A stretch of DNA of 64,000 nucleotides from positions 1 to 64,000 of the forward strand of contig JAGTRS010000038.1 in the NCBI GenBank assembly GCA_018262195.1, in the 5' to 3' direction. Origin of the DNA: Pseudomonadota bacterium. Its GTDB lineage: Bacteria; Pseudomonadota; Gammaproteobacteria; Burkholderiales; Rhodocyclaceae. Shown here piece by piece: positions 20,192 through 31,315 of this stretch (the first letter of the stretch is position 1; every line of letters begins with the position of its first letter). The notes beneath the pieces were generated by a model. It did not search any database, had not been told where the DNA came from, and saw nothing but the letters and a program-made list of their open reading frames with translations. A program made the position numbers and the translations under genes.

Positions 20192-21541
20192 TTAGTGGTG
20201 TTCGACAATCGGGCGTGGCACATGAGGAATGATCACGTCCGGCGCATCATCTAGAACCAGCTCCGGATTCTCGGCTTCGTCATCGGTTTCATTGTTGAGC
20301 ACCGCATTCATCCGCTCAACATCAAGCGCCTTGCACCATTTGGCAACGACCAGAGTCGCCACGCTGTTGCCGATGAAATTGGTCAGCGCCCGTGCTTCCG
20401 ACATGAAACGGTCAATGCCGAGAATCAGCGCCAAGCCGGCAACAGGCACTGTACCAACCGCCGACAGTGTAGCCGCCAGCACTATGAAACCGGAACCGGT
20501 GACACCGGCCGCACCCTTTGAGGTCAGCAGAAGAATGACCAGCAAGGTGATCTGCTGACTCAGATCCATCGGCGTATTGGTCGCTTGGGCAATGAACACC
20601 GCAGCCATGGTCAGGTAGATCGAGGTGCCATCCAGATTGAACGAATAACCCGTCGGCACGACCAGGCCAACCACCGATTTCTGGGCACCGGCATTTTCCA
20701 TTTTGGCCATCAGACGCGGCAGCGCGGATTCCGACGAGGAAGTACCCAGCACCAGAAAAAGTTCTTCCTTGATGTACTTGATCAGCTTGAAGATCGAGAA
20801 GCCGTGAGCCGCCGCGATGGAACCCAGCACCCCGACGATAAAGATCACGCAAGTCAGGTAGAAGGCACCCATCAGGCTGGCCAACTGGGCCAGGCTGCCG
20901 ACACCGTGTTTGCCGATGGTATAGGCCATCGCGCCAAAAGCGCCGATCGGAGCCACTTTCATGATCACACCGACGATGCCAAATAGCACATGCGACAGCT
21001 TCTCGATCAGCTCGAAGACCGGCTTGCCGCGCTCACCAAAGGCGTGCATCGCATAACCAAACAGGATCGAGAAGAACAGCACTTGCAGCATGTCGCCCTT
21101 GGCAAAGGCGTCGACGACGCTGGTCGGGATGATGTTGAGCAGAAAATCGACCGTCGACTGCATCTTGCCCGGCTCGGCGTACTTGGCGATGCCCTTGGTA
21201 TCGAGCGTCGACACATCGACATTCATGCCGACACCGGGCGCCCAGACGTTAACGACAATCAGGCCAATGACCAGTGCAATAGTGCTGACCACTTCGAAGT
21301 AAAGCACCGCCAACCCACCAGTCTTGCCGACCTTCTTCATGTCTTCCATGCCGGCAATCCCGACAACGATGGTGCAGAAGATGATCGGGGCGATGATCAT
21401 TTTGATCAGTTTGATGAACCCATCCCCCAGCGGCTTCATCGCTGCACCGGTTTCCGGATAGAAATGCCCCAGCGACACACCGATCGCGATGGCGACGAGC
21501 ACCTGGAAATAGAGACTCTTGAATACCGCTTTCTTGGCCAT
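20192..21541 (-). CDS. dctA: C4-dicarboxylate:cation symporter DctA
   Basis: DctA (DAACS family) imports succinate, fumarate and malate with protons or sodium. The 449-residue protein has about eight transmembrane helices and two re-entrant hairpins with the serine-rich motif [12 protein letters not shown] and the segment [16 protein letters not shown]. An AAAGGAG ribosome-binding site precedes ATG. It is divergent from dctS, and the shared intergenic region has tandem DctR-like boxes. Confidence 0.96.
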   Translation of the reverse strand: MAKKAVFKSLYFQVLVAIAIGVSLGHFYPETGAAMKPLGDGFIKLIKMIIAPIIFCTIVVGIAGMEDMKKVGKTGGLAVLYFEVVSTIALVIGLIVVNVWAPGVGMNVDVSTLDTKGIAKYAEPGKMQSTVDFLLNIIPTSVVDAFAKGDMLQVLFFSILFGYAMHAFGERGKPVFELIEKLSHVLFGIVGVIMKVAPIGAFGAMAYTIGKHGVGSLAQLASLMGAFYLTCVIFIVGVLGSIAAAHGFSIFKLIKYIKEELFLVLGTSSSESALPRLMAKMENAGAQKSVVGLVVPTGYSFNLDGTSIYLTMAAVFIAQATNTPMDLSQQITLLVILLLTSKGAAGVTGSGFIVLAATLSAVGTVPVAGLALILGIDRFMSEARALTNFIGNSVATLVVAKWCKALDVERMNAVLNNETDDEAENPELVLDDAPDVIIPHVPRPIVEHH

Positions 21542-21625
21542 GAAATACGCACTCCTTTAATGGCTTCATCCGGGAAATCCCGAAAAACGGAGCGCAGTAT
21601 CCTGAAACGTGCGTCAGCAAACCAT

Positions 21626-21657
21626 TGTGGTTATCCGAATTGTGGAAAACCACAATC
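21626..21657. promoter_or_regulatory. Tandem predicted DctR boxes between dctA and dctS
   Basis: A perfect palindrome ATTGTGG-AAAA-CCACAAT occupies 21640-21657. A degenerate copy, TTGTGG-TTAT-CCGAA, starts at 21626, so the two share the TTGTGG-N4-CC pattern 15 bp apart. A -10-like AATACT for dctA (complement of 21596-21601) lies 35 bp from the centre of the nearer box, nearly the same as the 34 bp seen for dctP. The boxes may also control the divergent dctSR operon. Confidence 0.6.
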
Positions 21658-21693
21658 GCCCACCTCGAAATAACGTGGTGTACCATTTTCAAC

Positions 21694-23682
21694 ATGAATC
21701 CTCCCCTCCAGACATCTCCGGGCAGCTCGCGCCGATTGCGCTGGCTGCTTGCACTGCCCAAGCTGGGCATCGTCCTGCTGTTGCTGGCCATCCTCTCCCT
21801 GCTTTGGCTGCTTCACCGCAATGAGGTGGAAGAGGATCGCGCGGCATTGATCAAGGATGTCCTGTGGCTGGAGCAAAATCTGCGTTTTCACCTGAGCAGC
21901 AATGAGGAACAGATTCAGCAATTGGCCCTGGAAATGGCCAACCTGCCTGGTCGCCAGAAAATGTTCCGGCTGCGCACCGAGCACATGCTCAAGAATGCCC
22001 CGGAAATCGCCCAGATTCTTTGGCTGGACAACAATCGCCAGGTCATTGACGCTCTGCCAACATCGATCCAGCCCGACAGCGAAATAGAGTCATTCGGCCC
22101 CCCTGTCACCGCCAAGGCGTTTGAAGTCGCAAAACGGCTGGGCAAGCTCCATTACAGCGAACCCTTCTTTCTTGAGGGCAACCGGGCATTTATTGAAATG
22201 CTGGTTCCGGTTTACGGCAACGACCGCCACATCACTGGCATGCTCGCCGTCGTCTACCCGCTTGATACCCTGCTTGCCAATCAGGTCCCGTGGTGGTTTA
22301 CCGAAAAATACAAGGTTGAGATCGTGGACGATAACGACCTTCAATACGCCACAAAGACACGCATCGAAGGGAACAGTAACCAGCGTTACGAAATCCCCTT
22401 CGACCCACCAGGTTCAGGCCTGCTGCTCCGTATCACCAGCTACCACACCCCTGACAACTCCGTCCAACGCCTGCTGGTTGCGGCCATTTTCCTGCTCGCG
22501 GCCGGCGTATTCTGGAGCCTCTGGCTGGTCCGCGAGCTGATGAAAAAACGTAGCCAGGCAGAAGAGGCGCTACGGGCAGAACACGCCTTCCGTGCCGCGA
22601 TGGAAGACTCACTGACCGTCGGCATGCGCGCCCGAGACCTGACCGGCCGGGCCATCTACGTCAACCCCGCATTCTGCCGAATGACCGGATTCAGCCCCGA
22701 CGAATTGGTGGGAGTAGCGCCACCAATGCCCTACTGGGCACCGGAGCAACTCGAAGAAACCTACGCTATACACCAAACCGTCCTGGCCGGTGAAGCGCCT
22801 CCCGACGGTTTTGAAATCACCTTCATGCGCAAGAATGGCGAGCGCTTCCAGGCACTGGTCTACGAAGCCAAACTGATTGACGGCAACGGCAAACATACCG
22901 GCTGGATGGCTTCGGTACTCGACATCACCGAACGCAAGCGGGCCGAAGAACTGGCTCGCCAGCAGCAGGAACAGCTGCAGTTCACTTCACGACTAGTCAC
23001 CATGGGTGAAATGGCCTCGACACTGGCCCACGAATTGAACCAGCCACTCGCCGCCATTGCCAGCTACAACACGGGTTGCCTGAACCTACTGACCGATGGC
23101 AAGGCCAGTTCAAACGACATTTTGCCCGCCCTGGAAAAAATCGGGCTACAGGCACAACGGGCAGGCAAGATCATCCGTCGCGTCCATGACTTCGTTCGCA
23201 AGAGCGAACCCAAACGCGCCCCCTGCCTGCTTGGCGAGGTGATTGAGGACTGCCTTGGTTTCATGGAAGCGGAGGCCCGCAAGCGCCATGTCCGGATCGA
23301 ATGCGATACCCCGCCGCTGCCACCGGTCCTGGCCGACCGGTTGATGCTCGAGCAGGTACTCCTCAACCTGATTCGGAACGGCATGGAAGCAATGGCTACC
23401 ACCAACCAGAGCAACCGCCTCCTGCGCATCGCCGTCGAAATCAGCAAAAGCGAATTGCGTATAAGCGTCAGCGACCAGGGCTGCGGCATCGCTCCGGAAG
23501 TCCGCGAAAAATTATTTACGGCTTTCTTCACCACCAAGCCGGAAGGCATGGGCATCGGGCTATCGATCTGCCGCTCGATCATCGAATTCCATCGTGGCCG
23601 CCTATGGGCTGAAGACAACCCCCAATCAACGACCGGAAGCGGTACGATGTTCTTCTTCACACTCCCCTTGGAAACTGCATGA
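21694..23682 (+). CDS. dctS: C4-dicarboxylate sensor histidine kinase DctS
   Basis: DctS senses external C4-dicarboxylates and phosphorylates DctR. The 662-residue protein starts at ATG 21694; an earlier in-frame codon at 21625 would place the DctR palindrome inside the gene. It has a first transmembrane helix (about 20-42), a periplasmic sensor domain (about 45-260), a second helix (about 263-285), a PAS domain (about 305-425), a HisKA domain with phospho-acceptor His 446 in LAHELNQPLAAI, and an ATPase domain with NLIRNGMEAM and GMGIGLSICRSII. The dctS stop overlaps dctR. Confidence 0.92.
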   Translation: MNPPLQTSPGSSRRLRWLLALPKLGIVLLLLAILSLLWLLHRNEVEEDRAALIKDVLWLEQNLRFHLSSNEEQIQQLALEMANLPGRQKMFRLRTEHMLKNAPEIAQILWLDNNRQVIDALPTSIQPDSEIESFGPPVTAKAFEVAKRLGKLHYSEPFFLEGNRAFIEMLVPVYGNDRHITGMLAVVYPLDTLLANQVPWWFTEKYKVEIVDDNDLQYATKTRIEGNSNQRYEIPFDPPGSGLLLRITSYHTPDNSVQRLLVAAIFLLAAGVFWSLWLVRELMKKRSQAEEALRAEHAFRAAMEDSLTVGMRARDLTGRAIYVNPAFCRMTGFSPDELVGVAPPMPYWAPEQLEETYAIHQTVLAGEAPPDGFEITFMRKNGERFQALVYEAKLIDGNGKHTGWMASVLDITERKRAEELARQQQEQLQFTSRLVTMGEMASTLAHELNQPLAAIASYNTGCLNLLTDGKASSNDILPALEKIGLQAQRAGKIIRRVHDFVRKSEPKRAPCLLGEVIEDCLGFMEAEARKRHVRIECDTPPLPPVLADRLMLEQVLLNLIRNGMEAMATTNQSNRLLRIAVEISKSELRISVSDQGCGIAPEVREKLFTAFFTTKPEGMGIGLSICRSIIEFHRGRLWAEDNPQSTTGSGTMFFFTLPLETA

Positions 23683-24275
23683 GTGCCCCCCAAGCCTATC
23701 TGATCGACGATGATGAAGCGATCCGTGATGCCCTCGCCTGGTTACTCAAATCGCGGGGACTGCCCAGCACATCGTTCGATTCTGCGGAAACATTCCTCGC
23801 CGCCTGGAACAAGGAAATGAGTGGCTGCATCGTCCTCGACATGCGGATGTCGGGCATGAGCGGTCTGGATTGCTTTGATCGACTTCACGAACTCAAATCA
23901 AGCTTGCCGGTCATATTCCTGACTGGCCACGGCGACGTCCCACTGGCCGTGGCCACGCTGAAAAAAGGCGCCTTTGACTTCTTCGAAAAACCCCTCAATG
24001 ACAACGCACTCGTCACACGCATCGAAGAAGCCATGGCGCTGGATGCCAGGCAACGGGAAGCAAACGCCACGGTAGACTCGGTAAAAGCCCGGCTTTCCTG
24101 CCTGACTACCCGCGAACGACAGATCATGGAACTGGTACTCGCCGGCAAGTTCAACAAGGTCATTGCTGACGAACTGAACATCAGCATGCGCACCGTCGAG
24201 GTGCATCGCGCCAACCTTTTCGACAAGATGCAGGTGAAAACCGCAGTCGAGTTGGCCAATCTTCTCAAACCCTGA
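23679..24275 (+). CDS. dctR: C4-dicarboxylate response regulator DctR (FixJ/NarL type)
   Basis: The 198-residue protein has a receiver domain (residues 1-120) with phospho-acceptor Asp 54 in IVLDMRMSG and conserved Lys in FFEKPLND, then a LuxR-type helix-turn-helix (about 135-195, with [25 protein letters not shown] split across it). It is therefore a FixJ-type regulator like Rhodobacter DctR, not an NtrC-type DctD, so dctA and dctP promoters here should not need sigma-54. It overlaps dctS by four bases (ATGA). Confidence 0.93.
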   Translation: MSAPQAYLIDDDEAIRDALAWLLKSRGLPSTSFDSAETFLAAWNKEMSGCIVLDMRMSGMSGLDCFDRLHELKSSLPVIFLTGHGDVPLAVATLKKGAFDFFEKPLNDNALVTRIEEAMALDARQREANATVDSVKARLSCLTTRERQIMELVLAGKFNKVIADELNISMRTVEVHRANLFDKMQVKTAVELANLLKP

Positions 24276-24387
24276 CGCGAATGCTTCCCTACCGCTTCTT
24301 TTTTCGCTAGCATCACAAAATATTCTCGTCGCCATCCAGGCGCAAAATCACCTTCACCTATTCGTTTCACCATCCCATGAGGCAACC

Positions 24388-24714
24388 ATGAGCGAGCACA
24401 TCCATTACGTAACCGACGACACCTTTGAAGCGGAAGTTCTGCAATCGCAGCAGCCCGTGCTCGTCGACTACTGGGCCGAATGGTGTGGTCCGTGCAAGAT
24501 GATTGCGCCGATCCTTGACGAAGTTGCCGCCGAATACGCCGGCAAACTGAAGGTCGCCAAGGTCAACATTGATGACAATCAGGCCACCCCTGCCAAATTC
24601 GGCATCCGCGGCATTCCGACGCTGATGATTTTCAAGAACGGCAACGTCGAAGCAACCAAGGTTGGCGCGCTGTCCAAGTCCCAACTCGCTGCATTTATTG
24701 ACAGCAACCTGTAA
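24388..24714 (+). CDS. trxA: Thioredoxin
   Basis: The 108-residue protein is a single thioredoxin domain with the redox motif WCGPCK (about residues 32-37), cis-proline in [11 protein letters not shown] and the usual C-terminal helix. It reduces disulfides in the cytoplasm. It lies upstream of rho, as in E. coli and many proteobacteria. Confidence 0.97.
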   Translation: MSEHIHYVTDDTFEAEVLQSQQPVLVDYWAEWCGPCKMIAPILDEVAAEYAGKLKVAKVNIDDNQATPAKFGIRGIPTLMIFKNGNVEATKVGALSKSQLAAFIDSNL

Positions 24715-24870
24715 TCTCCGTAGTCTCCCGGCCTGAGGGTGCGTTCTGCGCCTTCAGGCAGACGCGACAGGCAACCGTCCGGCGTCATTCTCCTCCCCCA
24801 AGATCTCCGCATCTGCGCCCTGGCCACCGGGCAATCGCCCGTTCTGTATCCGGCGCCACACACTCCCCAC

Positions 24871-26117
<1,247 letters not shown>

Positions 26118-26215
26118 ACCATACAAAAACTATTGCAAGCGCGTGATTTTTCGAAGATAATCACGGGCTTCCCAGATCGGCCAAATCCGCCGGTCGCTAG
26201 ATTAAAGGACAAAAG

Positions 26216-26440
26216 ATGAAAGCCGATATTCACCCGAACTACAAAGAAATCCAGGTCAATTGCTCCTGCGGCAATACCTTCACGACCAAGTCGACCATGA
26301 GCAAGGATGCCTTCCACGTTGAAGTCTGCTCCGCCTGCCACCCGTTCTACACCGGCAAGCAGAAGATTGTCGACACGGCTGGTCGCGTCGAGAAATTCAA
26401 CCAGAAGTTCGGCGCCATGCGCGGCAAGTCGGCTGCCTGA
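26216..26440 (+). CDS. rpmE: 50S ribosomal protein L31
   Basis: L31 is a small protein of the 50S central protuberance. The 74-residue protein begins [12 protein letters not shown] and has the zinc-type cysteines (CSCG near residues 16-18 and CSACHP near 37-40), so it is the zinc-containing C+ form. AAAGGAC lies seven bases before ATG. A strong terminator follows. The rho-rpmE order is conserved. Confidence 0.97.
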
Positions 26441-26460
26441 TCACCCCGAAATGCGTTATA

Positions 26461-26484
26461 AAAGGCAGCCGACTGGCTGCCTTT
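26461..26484 (+). terminator. Terminator of rpmE
   Basis: AAAGGCAGCC and GGCTGCCTTT form a 10-bp stem around GACT, followed by more T residues. Confidence 0.88.
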
Positions 26485-26500
26485 TTCATTTCCGGCCAAC

Positions 26501-28123
26501 ATGTCTGAATTAAGCATTCTGCTCCGTCGTGGCATCCGCCTGCCCCCAGCTGGCTGGATGCTCGCCGCCATGCTCGCCTTCTATGTGCTGGCCGGTCTGT
26601 TCGGTCGCGACCCGTGGAAGGGCGAGGACGCCATTCACATCGGTGCGGCTTGGCACATGCTGAACTTCAGCGATTGGCTGTCTCCGGACCTCGCCGGCCG
26701 CCCGTTCCACGAACCACCACTTTACTACTGGAGCGCAGCGCTGACCGGCAAGATGTTCGGCTGGCTGCTGCCCTTGCACGAGGCCATGCGCCTCGCCAGC
26801 GGGGTTTGGGTCACCTTGGCGTTGATGGGGCTGTACTACGCCAGCCGCGAGCTGTACGGTGAGGAATCTGCAGCTGCGAGCCCGATGTTGCTGGCGGGTT
26901 GTGCAGGTCTGCTCTTCCATGCCCACGATGCCCAGCCGATGCTGATCGCGCTTGCCGCCTATAGTGGCGCCTTGGGTGGTCTGGCCGCGATTGGACGCAA
27001 GCCAAGGCTGACAGGCATCTACTACGGCTTGGCCGTGGCCGGTTGCCTGCTCGGCACCGGCATTGCCCCAACGCTACCGTTACTTGCCATCGCCCCGGTT
27101 GCCTGGTGGCTATCCCCGGACCGTCCAAAGGCCTTGCACACACTGCTCATCGGCCTTGGCATCGCCACAGTGCTGATTCTGCCGTGGCCGCTGTTACTGC
27201 TCACCCTTGAACCTGCACGTTTTCATGGCTGGCTCGCCACTGAACTTGCACCGCTGAAGACACCGTTCTCCTTCGGTGGTGGCGGCCGCTTCCTGGCCAT
27301 GCTGCCCTGGTTTGCCTTCCCCGCCATGCCGCTGGCGGCCTGGACCTTATGGACCCGTCGCAAGGAACTGACAACCCCTTCCTTCTTGTTGCCGCTTTCC
27401 TTCCTGCTGATCACCCTGCTGATGCTGGCCTGGGCCTTCCGCCCCCGGGAAATCCCGTCCCTATTGCTCTTGCCGTCCTTGGCTCTACTCGCCACACCTG
27501 GCACACTGGCCCTTCGTCGCGGCGCAGCCAATGCTTTCGACTGGTTTGCAATGTCGACCTTCAGCCTGTTCGTCGCTATCGTCTGGCTGGCCTGGTCGGC
27601 CATGGCGCTCGGCTGGCCAACAAAACTCGCCGAGCGGGCACTGATCCTGCGCCCCGGCTTTGTCGGCCACCTCAGTCTGGTCGCGCTGGTCATTGGCGTT
27701 GCAGCCACGGCGTGGTGGGTCTGGCTGATCATCACCGCTCCACGTTCGCCGTATCGCAGTCTGACGCACTGGACCCTCGGCTTCACGACATTGTGGCTGC
27801 TGGCAACGACGCTGATCCTGCCCTGGTTCGACTATGGCAAGACCTACCGGCCGGTCGCCCAGGCAATCGTCCAAGCCCTTCCCGCCGATCACGGCTGCCT
27901 GGCGGAACGCGGGTTGAGTGAAACCCAGCTGGCGTCGATGTCCTATTTTGTCGGCATCGAGCCGGTCGCCGAAGATTCCAAGGCCGGACAAGCTTGCAAC
28001 TGGCTATTGGTAGTGGGCGATACCCGCCGCGAACTGGCAGCCCCGGACAAGCAGTGGAGCAAGGTCTGGGAAGGCAGCCGCCCGGGCGACCGCAAGGAAA
28101 AATTCCGCCTCTTCCGACGCTGA
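26501..28123 (+). CDS. Membrane glycosyltransferase, ArnT/GT39-like
   Basis: The 540-residue protein has about 11-12 hydrophobic segments. The first periplasmic loop has GRDPWKGEDAIHIGAAWHML and HEPPLYYW, matching the acidic loop 1 and the following P-P-L-x-Y-W segment of ArnT/PMT-type (GT39/GT83) lipid-linked glycosyltransferases. In that family the loop acid is the catalytic or metal-binding residue; here it is probably Glu or Asp in KGEDA. The C-terminal 90 residues are soluble. Donor and acceptor are unknown; it may decorate lipid A or a glycan. It starts 16 bases past the rpmE terminator. Confidence 0.75.
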   Translation: MSELSILLRRGIRLPPAGWMLAAMLAFYVLAGLFGRDPWKGEDAIHIGAAWHMLNFSDWLSPDLAGRPFHEPPLYYWSAALTGKMFGWLLPLHEAMRLASGVWVTLALMGLYYASRELYGEESAAASPMLLAGCAGLLFHAHDAQPMLIALAAYSGALGGLAAIGRKPRLTGIYYGLAVAGCLLGTGIAPTLPLLAIAPVAWWLSPDRPKALHTLLIGLGIATVLILPWPLLLLTLEPARFHGWLATELAPLKTPFSFGGGGRFLAMLPWFAFPAMPLAAWTLWTRRKELTTPSFLLPLSFLLITLLMLAWAFRPREIPSLLLLPSLALLATPGTLALRRGAANAFDWFAMSTFSLFVAIVWLAWSAMALGWPTKLAERALILRPGFVGHLSLVALVIGVAATAWWVWLIITAPRSPYRSLTHWTLGFTTLWLLATTLILPWFDYGKTYRPVAQAIVQALPADHGCLAERGLSETQLASMSYFVGIEPVAEDSKAGQACNWLLVVGDTRRELAAPDKQWSKVWEGSRPGDRKEKFRLFRR

Positions 28124-28167
28124 GTGCGTTGTATCCCCTTCGGGCTACAACGCCTTCATGCGGGCAC

Positions 28168-28722
28168 TCAAGCCGCGGACTTGATCAGGAAGTGTTCGCG
28201 GTAATACTTCAGCTCATCGATGGACTCATAGATGTCGGCCATCGCCGTGTGCTTGCTCTTCTTCTTGAAACCCTTGTAAACCTCCGGCTGCCAGCGCTTG
28301 CACAGTTCTTTCAGCGTGCTGACATCAAGATTGCGGTAATGGAAGAAAGCTTCTAGGGTCGGCATGTAGCGGGCCATGAAACGACGGTCCTGGCCAATTG
28401 AATTGCCGCACATCGGCGAGTGCCCGGCCAGCGAATATTTCTTCAGGAATTCCAGTGCCTCGGCTTCGACAGCCGCTTCGTTCATCGTCGATGCCTTGAC
28501 CTTGTCGATCAGGCCGGAACGACCGTGGGTTTTCTGGTTCCAATCATCCATGCCGGCGAGAATCTCGTCCGCCTGGTGCACAACCCAGGAGGGAGACTCG
28601 GCAACCATTTCCAGTTCGGAGTTGGTGACGACCATCGCCATTTCGATGATGCGGTCGCCATCCGGGTTCAAGCCCGTCATTTCCATGTCCAGCCAGACGA
28701 GGTTGTTTGCGTTGCCTGCCAT
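28168..28722 (-). CDS. orn: Oligoribonuclease
   Basis: Orn degrades 2-5 nucleotide RNAs and pGpG to mononucleotides. The 184-residue protein is a DEDDh exonuclease: Exo [12 protein letters not shown], Exo II near [11 protein letters not shown] and Exo III with [17 protein letters not shown] 28722 is chosen over an in-frame codon at 28833 because it gives the family start and standard length. It is divergent from the M48 protease gene. The pGpG role links it to the HD-GYP protein downstream. Confidence 0.95.
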   Translation of the reverse strand: MAGNANNLVWLDMEMTGLNPDGDRIIEMAMVVTNSELEMVAESPSWVVHQADEILAGMDDWNQKTHGRSGLIDKVKASTMNEAAVEAEALEFLKKYSLAGHSPMCGNSIGQDRRFMARYMPTLEAFFHYRNLDVSTLKELCKRWQPEVYKGFKKKSKHTAMADIYESIDELKYYREHFLIKSAA

Positions 28723-28726
28723 ATAA

Positions 28727-30028
28727 TTGCCCGATTCCTTTAAAACCGTGATTTTCGCACAGCTTTCATCGACCTTCGTGACCGAAACCTTCAAGCTTTT
28801 CTTTCTGGCCTTCTTCGTGCTGACGCTCGCCACTCGTCTATGGCTGAAGCTGCGGCATATCCGCTTCGTCGCGGCCCACCGCGAAAATCTGCCGGCCGAT
28901 TTCGCCGAGCGCGTGACACTGGACGCCCATCAAAAAGCGGCTGACTACACGGTAGACCGCAGCAAGGTTGCAGTCATCAGCACACTGATTGAGGCTGGAT
29001 TTCTGCTGGCGCTGACCCTCGGCGGCGGACTCGCAGCCCTGCATGACTTTTGGGCGCCGCGATTCGACGGCCTGAGTTATGGACTGGTGATGATCTTCAG
29101 CCTGATGTTCATTTCCGGGCTGATCGATCTGCCGCTCTCCCTCTACAGCCAGTTCGTCATCGAAGCACGCCATGGCTTCAACCGAATGACCCTGACCCTG
29201 TTCATTACCGACCTGATCAAACAGACACTCCTTGGCATCGTCATCGGTGCCCCGGTGATCCTTGCCGTGCTCTGGCTGATGGGTGCGATGGGGCAATACT
29301 GGTGGCTCTATGTCTGGCTGTTCTGGAGCGTGTTCAATCTGCTGATCATGTTCGTCTATCCAACCTGGATTGCGCCGCTGTTCAACAAATTTTCGCCGCT
29401 CGAAGACGGCGAAATGAAGGCCCGCATCGAAGCCCTGCTCACCCGCTGCGGCTTCCGCTCGTCCGGCCTTTTCGTCATGGACGGCTCGAAGCGCTCCAGT
29501 CATGGCAACGCCTACTTCACCGGCTTCGGCAACAACAAGCGCATCGTTTTCTTCGACACCCTGCTCTCCCGCCTTCAGCCACCGGAAATCGAAGCCGTGC
29601 TGGCCCACGAACTCGGGCACTTCCGCAAGAAACATGTGGTTAAGCGCATGGTCCTGATGTTTGCCGCCTCACTCGGCTTTCTCTGGCTACTCGGCCAACT
29701 GATCGACTCGCCCTGGTTTTATGCTGGCCTCGGTGTCACTGCTCAAAATACTACGCTGGCGCTGATCCTGTTTTTCCTGGTCATGCCGGTATTCACCTTC
29801 CCGTTCACCCCGCTGATGAGTCACTTTTCGCGCCAGCACGAATTCGAAGCTGATGCCTATGCCGCCGAACATGCCGAAGCCGGCGATCTCACGCGCGCTC
29901 TGACCAAGCTCTATCAGGACAACGCAACAACGCTGACGCCCGACCCGCTGCATTCGCTGTTCTATGATTCCCACCCACCGGCAGCCCAGCGCATCGCGCA
30001 CCTGCAAATTCAGGAGAAAACCGCATGA
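28727..30028 (+). CDS. M48 family (Ste24/CAAX-protease-like) membrane metallopeptidase
   Basis: The 433-residue protein has about six or seven hydrophobic segments and the zinc motif HELGH (His 294, Glu 295, His 298 counted from 28727), with a downstream glutamate ligand in HEFEADAYA. The N-terminal part resembles the Ste24/M48 N-terminal membrane domain (ARHGFNRMT segment). It would cleave proteins at the inner membrane; the substrate is unknown. The start is uncertain: TTG 28727, GTG 28748 and GTG 28778 are candidates and none has a good ribosome-binding site. It overlaps the next gene by four bases. Confidence 0.88.
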   Translation: MPDSFKTVIFAQLSSTFVTETFKLFFLAFFVLTLATRLWLKLRHIRFVAAHRENLPADFAERVTLDAHQKAADYTVDRSKVAVISTLIEAGFLLALTLGGGLAALHDFWAPRFDGLSYGLVMIFSLMFISGLIDLPLSLYSQFVIEARHGFNRMTLTLFITDLIKQTLLGIVIGAPVILAVLWLMGAMGQYWWLYVWLFWSVFNLLIMFVYPTWIAPLFNKFSPLEDGEMKARIEALLTRCGFRSSGLFVMDGSKRSSHGNAYFTGFGNNKRIVFFDTLLSRLQPPEIEAVLAHELGHFRKKHVVKRMVLMFAASLGFLWLLGQLIDSPWFYAGLGVTAQNTTLALILFFLVMPVFTFPFTPLMSHFSRQHEFEADAYAAEHAEAGDLTRALTKLYQDNATTLTPDPLHSLFYDSHPPAAQRIAHLQIQEKTA

Positions 30029-30336
30029 AACCGATCATAGTGCTTCTTGCTTCAGCCCTGATTACGCTACCCGCCCTGGCTGAACCATGGGGAAACGCCG
30101 ACCCGAAGGTTGGCAAGGAACATCACGACAAGGCCTGCGTTGCCTGCCACGTTCGGCTTTACGGCGGAGATGGCAGCAAGATGTACACCCGTGACGGTCG
30201 TCTGCTGATGACCAAACTCGACGTCCTGCAACGCGTCGCCACCTGCAATTCACAGGTCAAGGCCGGCTGGTTCCCTGACGAGGAAGCGGAAGTGGCCGCC
30301 TACCTGAACCAGCAGTACTACCACTTCAAAGAATGA
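30025..30336 (+). CDS. Exported monohaem c-type cytochrome
   Basis: The 103-residue protein has a signal peptide (about 19 residues, ALA before EPW) and one haem motif CVACH (residues 38-42). Candidate methionine ligands are in SKMYTRDGRLLM. It is smaller than usual class I cytochromes and has a C-terminal PDEEAEVAAYLNQQYY helix typical of cytochrome c folds. A periplasmic electron-carrier role is inferred. It overlaps both the M48 gene and rsgA by four bases, so the three are co-translated. Confidence 0.88.
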   Translation: MKPIIVLLASALITLPALAEPWGNADPKVGKEHHDKACVACHVRLYGGDGSKMYTRDGRLLMTKLDVLQRVATCNSQVKAGWFPDEEAEVAAYLNQQYYHFKE

Positions 30337-31202
30337 TGGAAGGCCGCGTCATCGCCGCCCACGGTCGCCAGTACGTGGTTGAACTGGCTGACGGCAGCCT
30401 GCTGCCCTGTTTCCCGCGTGGCAAGAAAAGCGACGTTGCCTGCGGTGACCGCGTCGATATCAAGCGCACCTCGGAAGATCAGGGTGTTATCGAGGCCATT
30501 CAGCCCCGCTCCAGCCTGCTCTACCGCTCCAATGAAATTCGCCAGAAACTGATCGCCGCCAATGTTGACCAGATTGTCATCGTGGTCGCGACCGAACCGG
30601 CCTTCTCCGATGAGCTGATCACCCGCGCCCTCGTCGCTGCTGAAAGCGAGGAAATCGAGCCGCTGATCGTCCTCAACAAATGTGACCTGGCCGACAAGTT
30701 GCCGGCTGCCCGCGAACGACTCGCTCCCTTGGTCGCCCTCGGTTACCGTGTCCTCGAGCTTTCAGCCCTCGACCACGCCGAAGACCTGCGCCCCTACCTT
30801 GCAGACCGAACCAGCGTCCTCGTTGGCCAATCCGGCATGGGCAAGTCCACGCTGGTCAATGCGCTGATCCCGGAAGCCAGGGCAGCGACCCGCGAAATTT
30901 CGCAGGCGCTCGATTCCGGCAAACATACAACGACCCACGCCGAGCTCTACCATCTGGATAACAACAGCCACCTGGTCGATTCGCCGGGCCTGCAGGAATT
31001 TGGCCTCGGCCATCTCGACCGCCAGGAGATCGAAATTGCCTTCCGCGAATTCCGTGACTATCTTGGCCAATGCCGTTTCCGCGACTGTCGACATGATCGG
31101 GAACCGGATTGCGCTTTGATCGCAGCGACCGCTGCAGGAAAAATCGACAAGACACGTTTTGCCACCTACCACCGTATTGTTGGCACACAAAGGACCAGCT
31201 AA
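30333..31202 (+). CDS. rsgA: Ribosome small-subunit-dependent GTPase A
   Basis: RsgA helps late 30S maturation. The 289-residue protein has an N-terminal OB fold (about 1-65), a circularly permuted G domain in which G4 NKCD precedes G1 GQSGMGKST and G3 DSPG, and a C-terminal zinc region with CRFRDCRH and PDC. Start may be ATG 30333 or the next codon, ATG 30336. It overlaps the cytochrome gene. Confidence 0.96.
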   Translation: MMEGRVIAAHGRQYVVELADGSLLPCFPRGKKSDVACGDRVDIKRTSEDQGVIEAIQPRSSLLYRSNEIRQKLIAANVDQIVIVVATEPAFSDELITRALVAAESEEIEPLIVLNKCDLADKLPAARERLAPLVALGYRVLELSALDHAEDLRPYLADRTSVLVGQSGMGKSTLVNALIPEARAATREISQALDSGKHTTTHAELYHLDNNSHLVDSPGLQEFGLGHLDRQEIEIAFREFRDYLGQCRFRDCRHDREPDCALIAATAAGKIDKTRFATYHRIVGTQRTS

Positions 31203-31315
31203 GACCTGGGCGTTCTCCCTGAGTAGCCAATGAGGGTTTATAGAGATAGCAATATCCCCTTCAAAAGGTGATAATTCTGGCAAAGTCGCAAATGTTGCGC
31301 GACCGGAGAGAATAG

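Noticed and set aside
28126-28153. Hairpin between the GT39-like gene and orn as a terminator
   Set aside because: The stem GCGTTGTA/TACAACGC is plausible, but its loop is large and there is no T-run on either strand.
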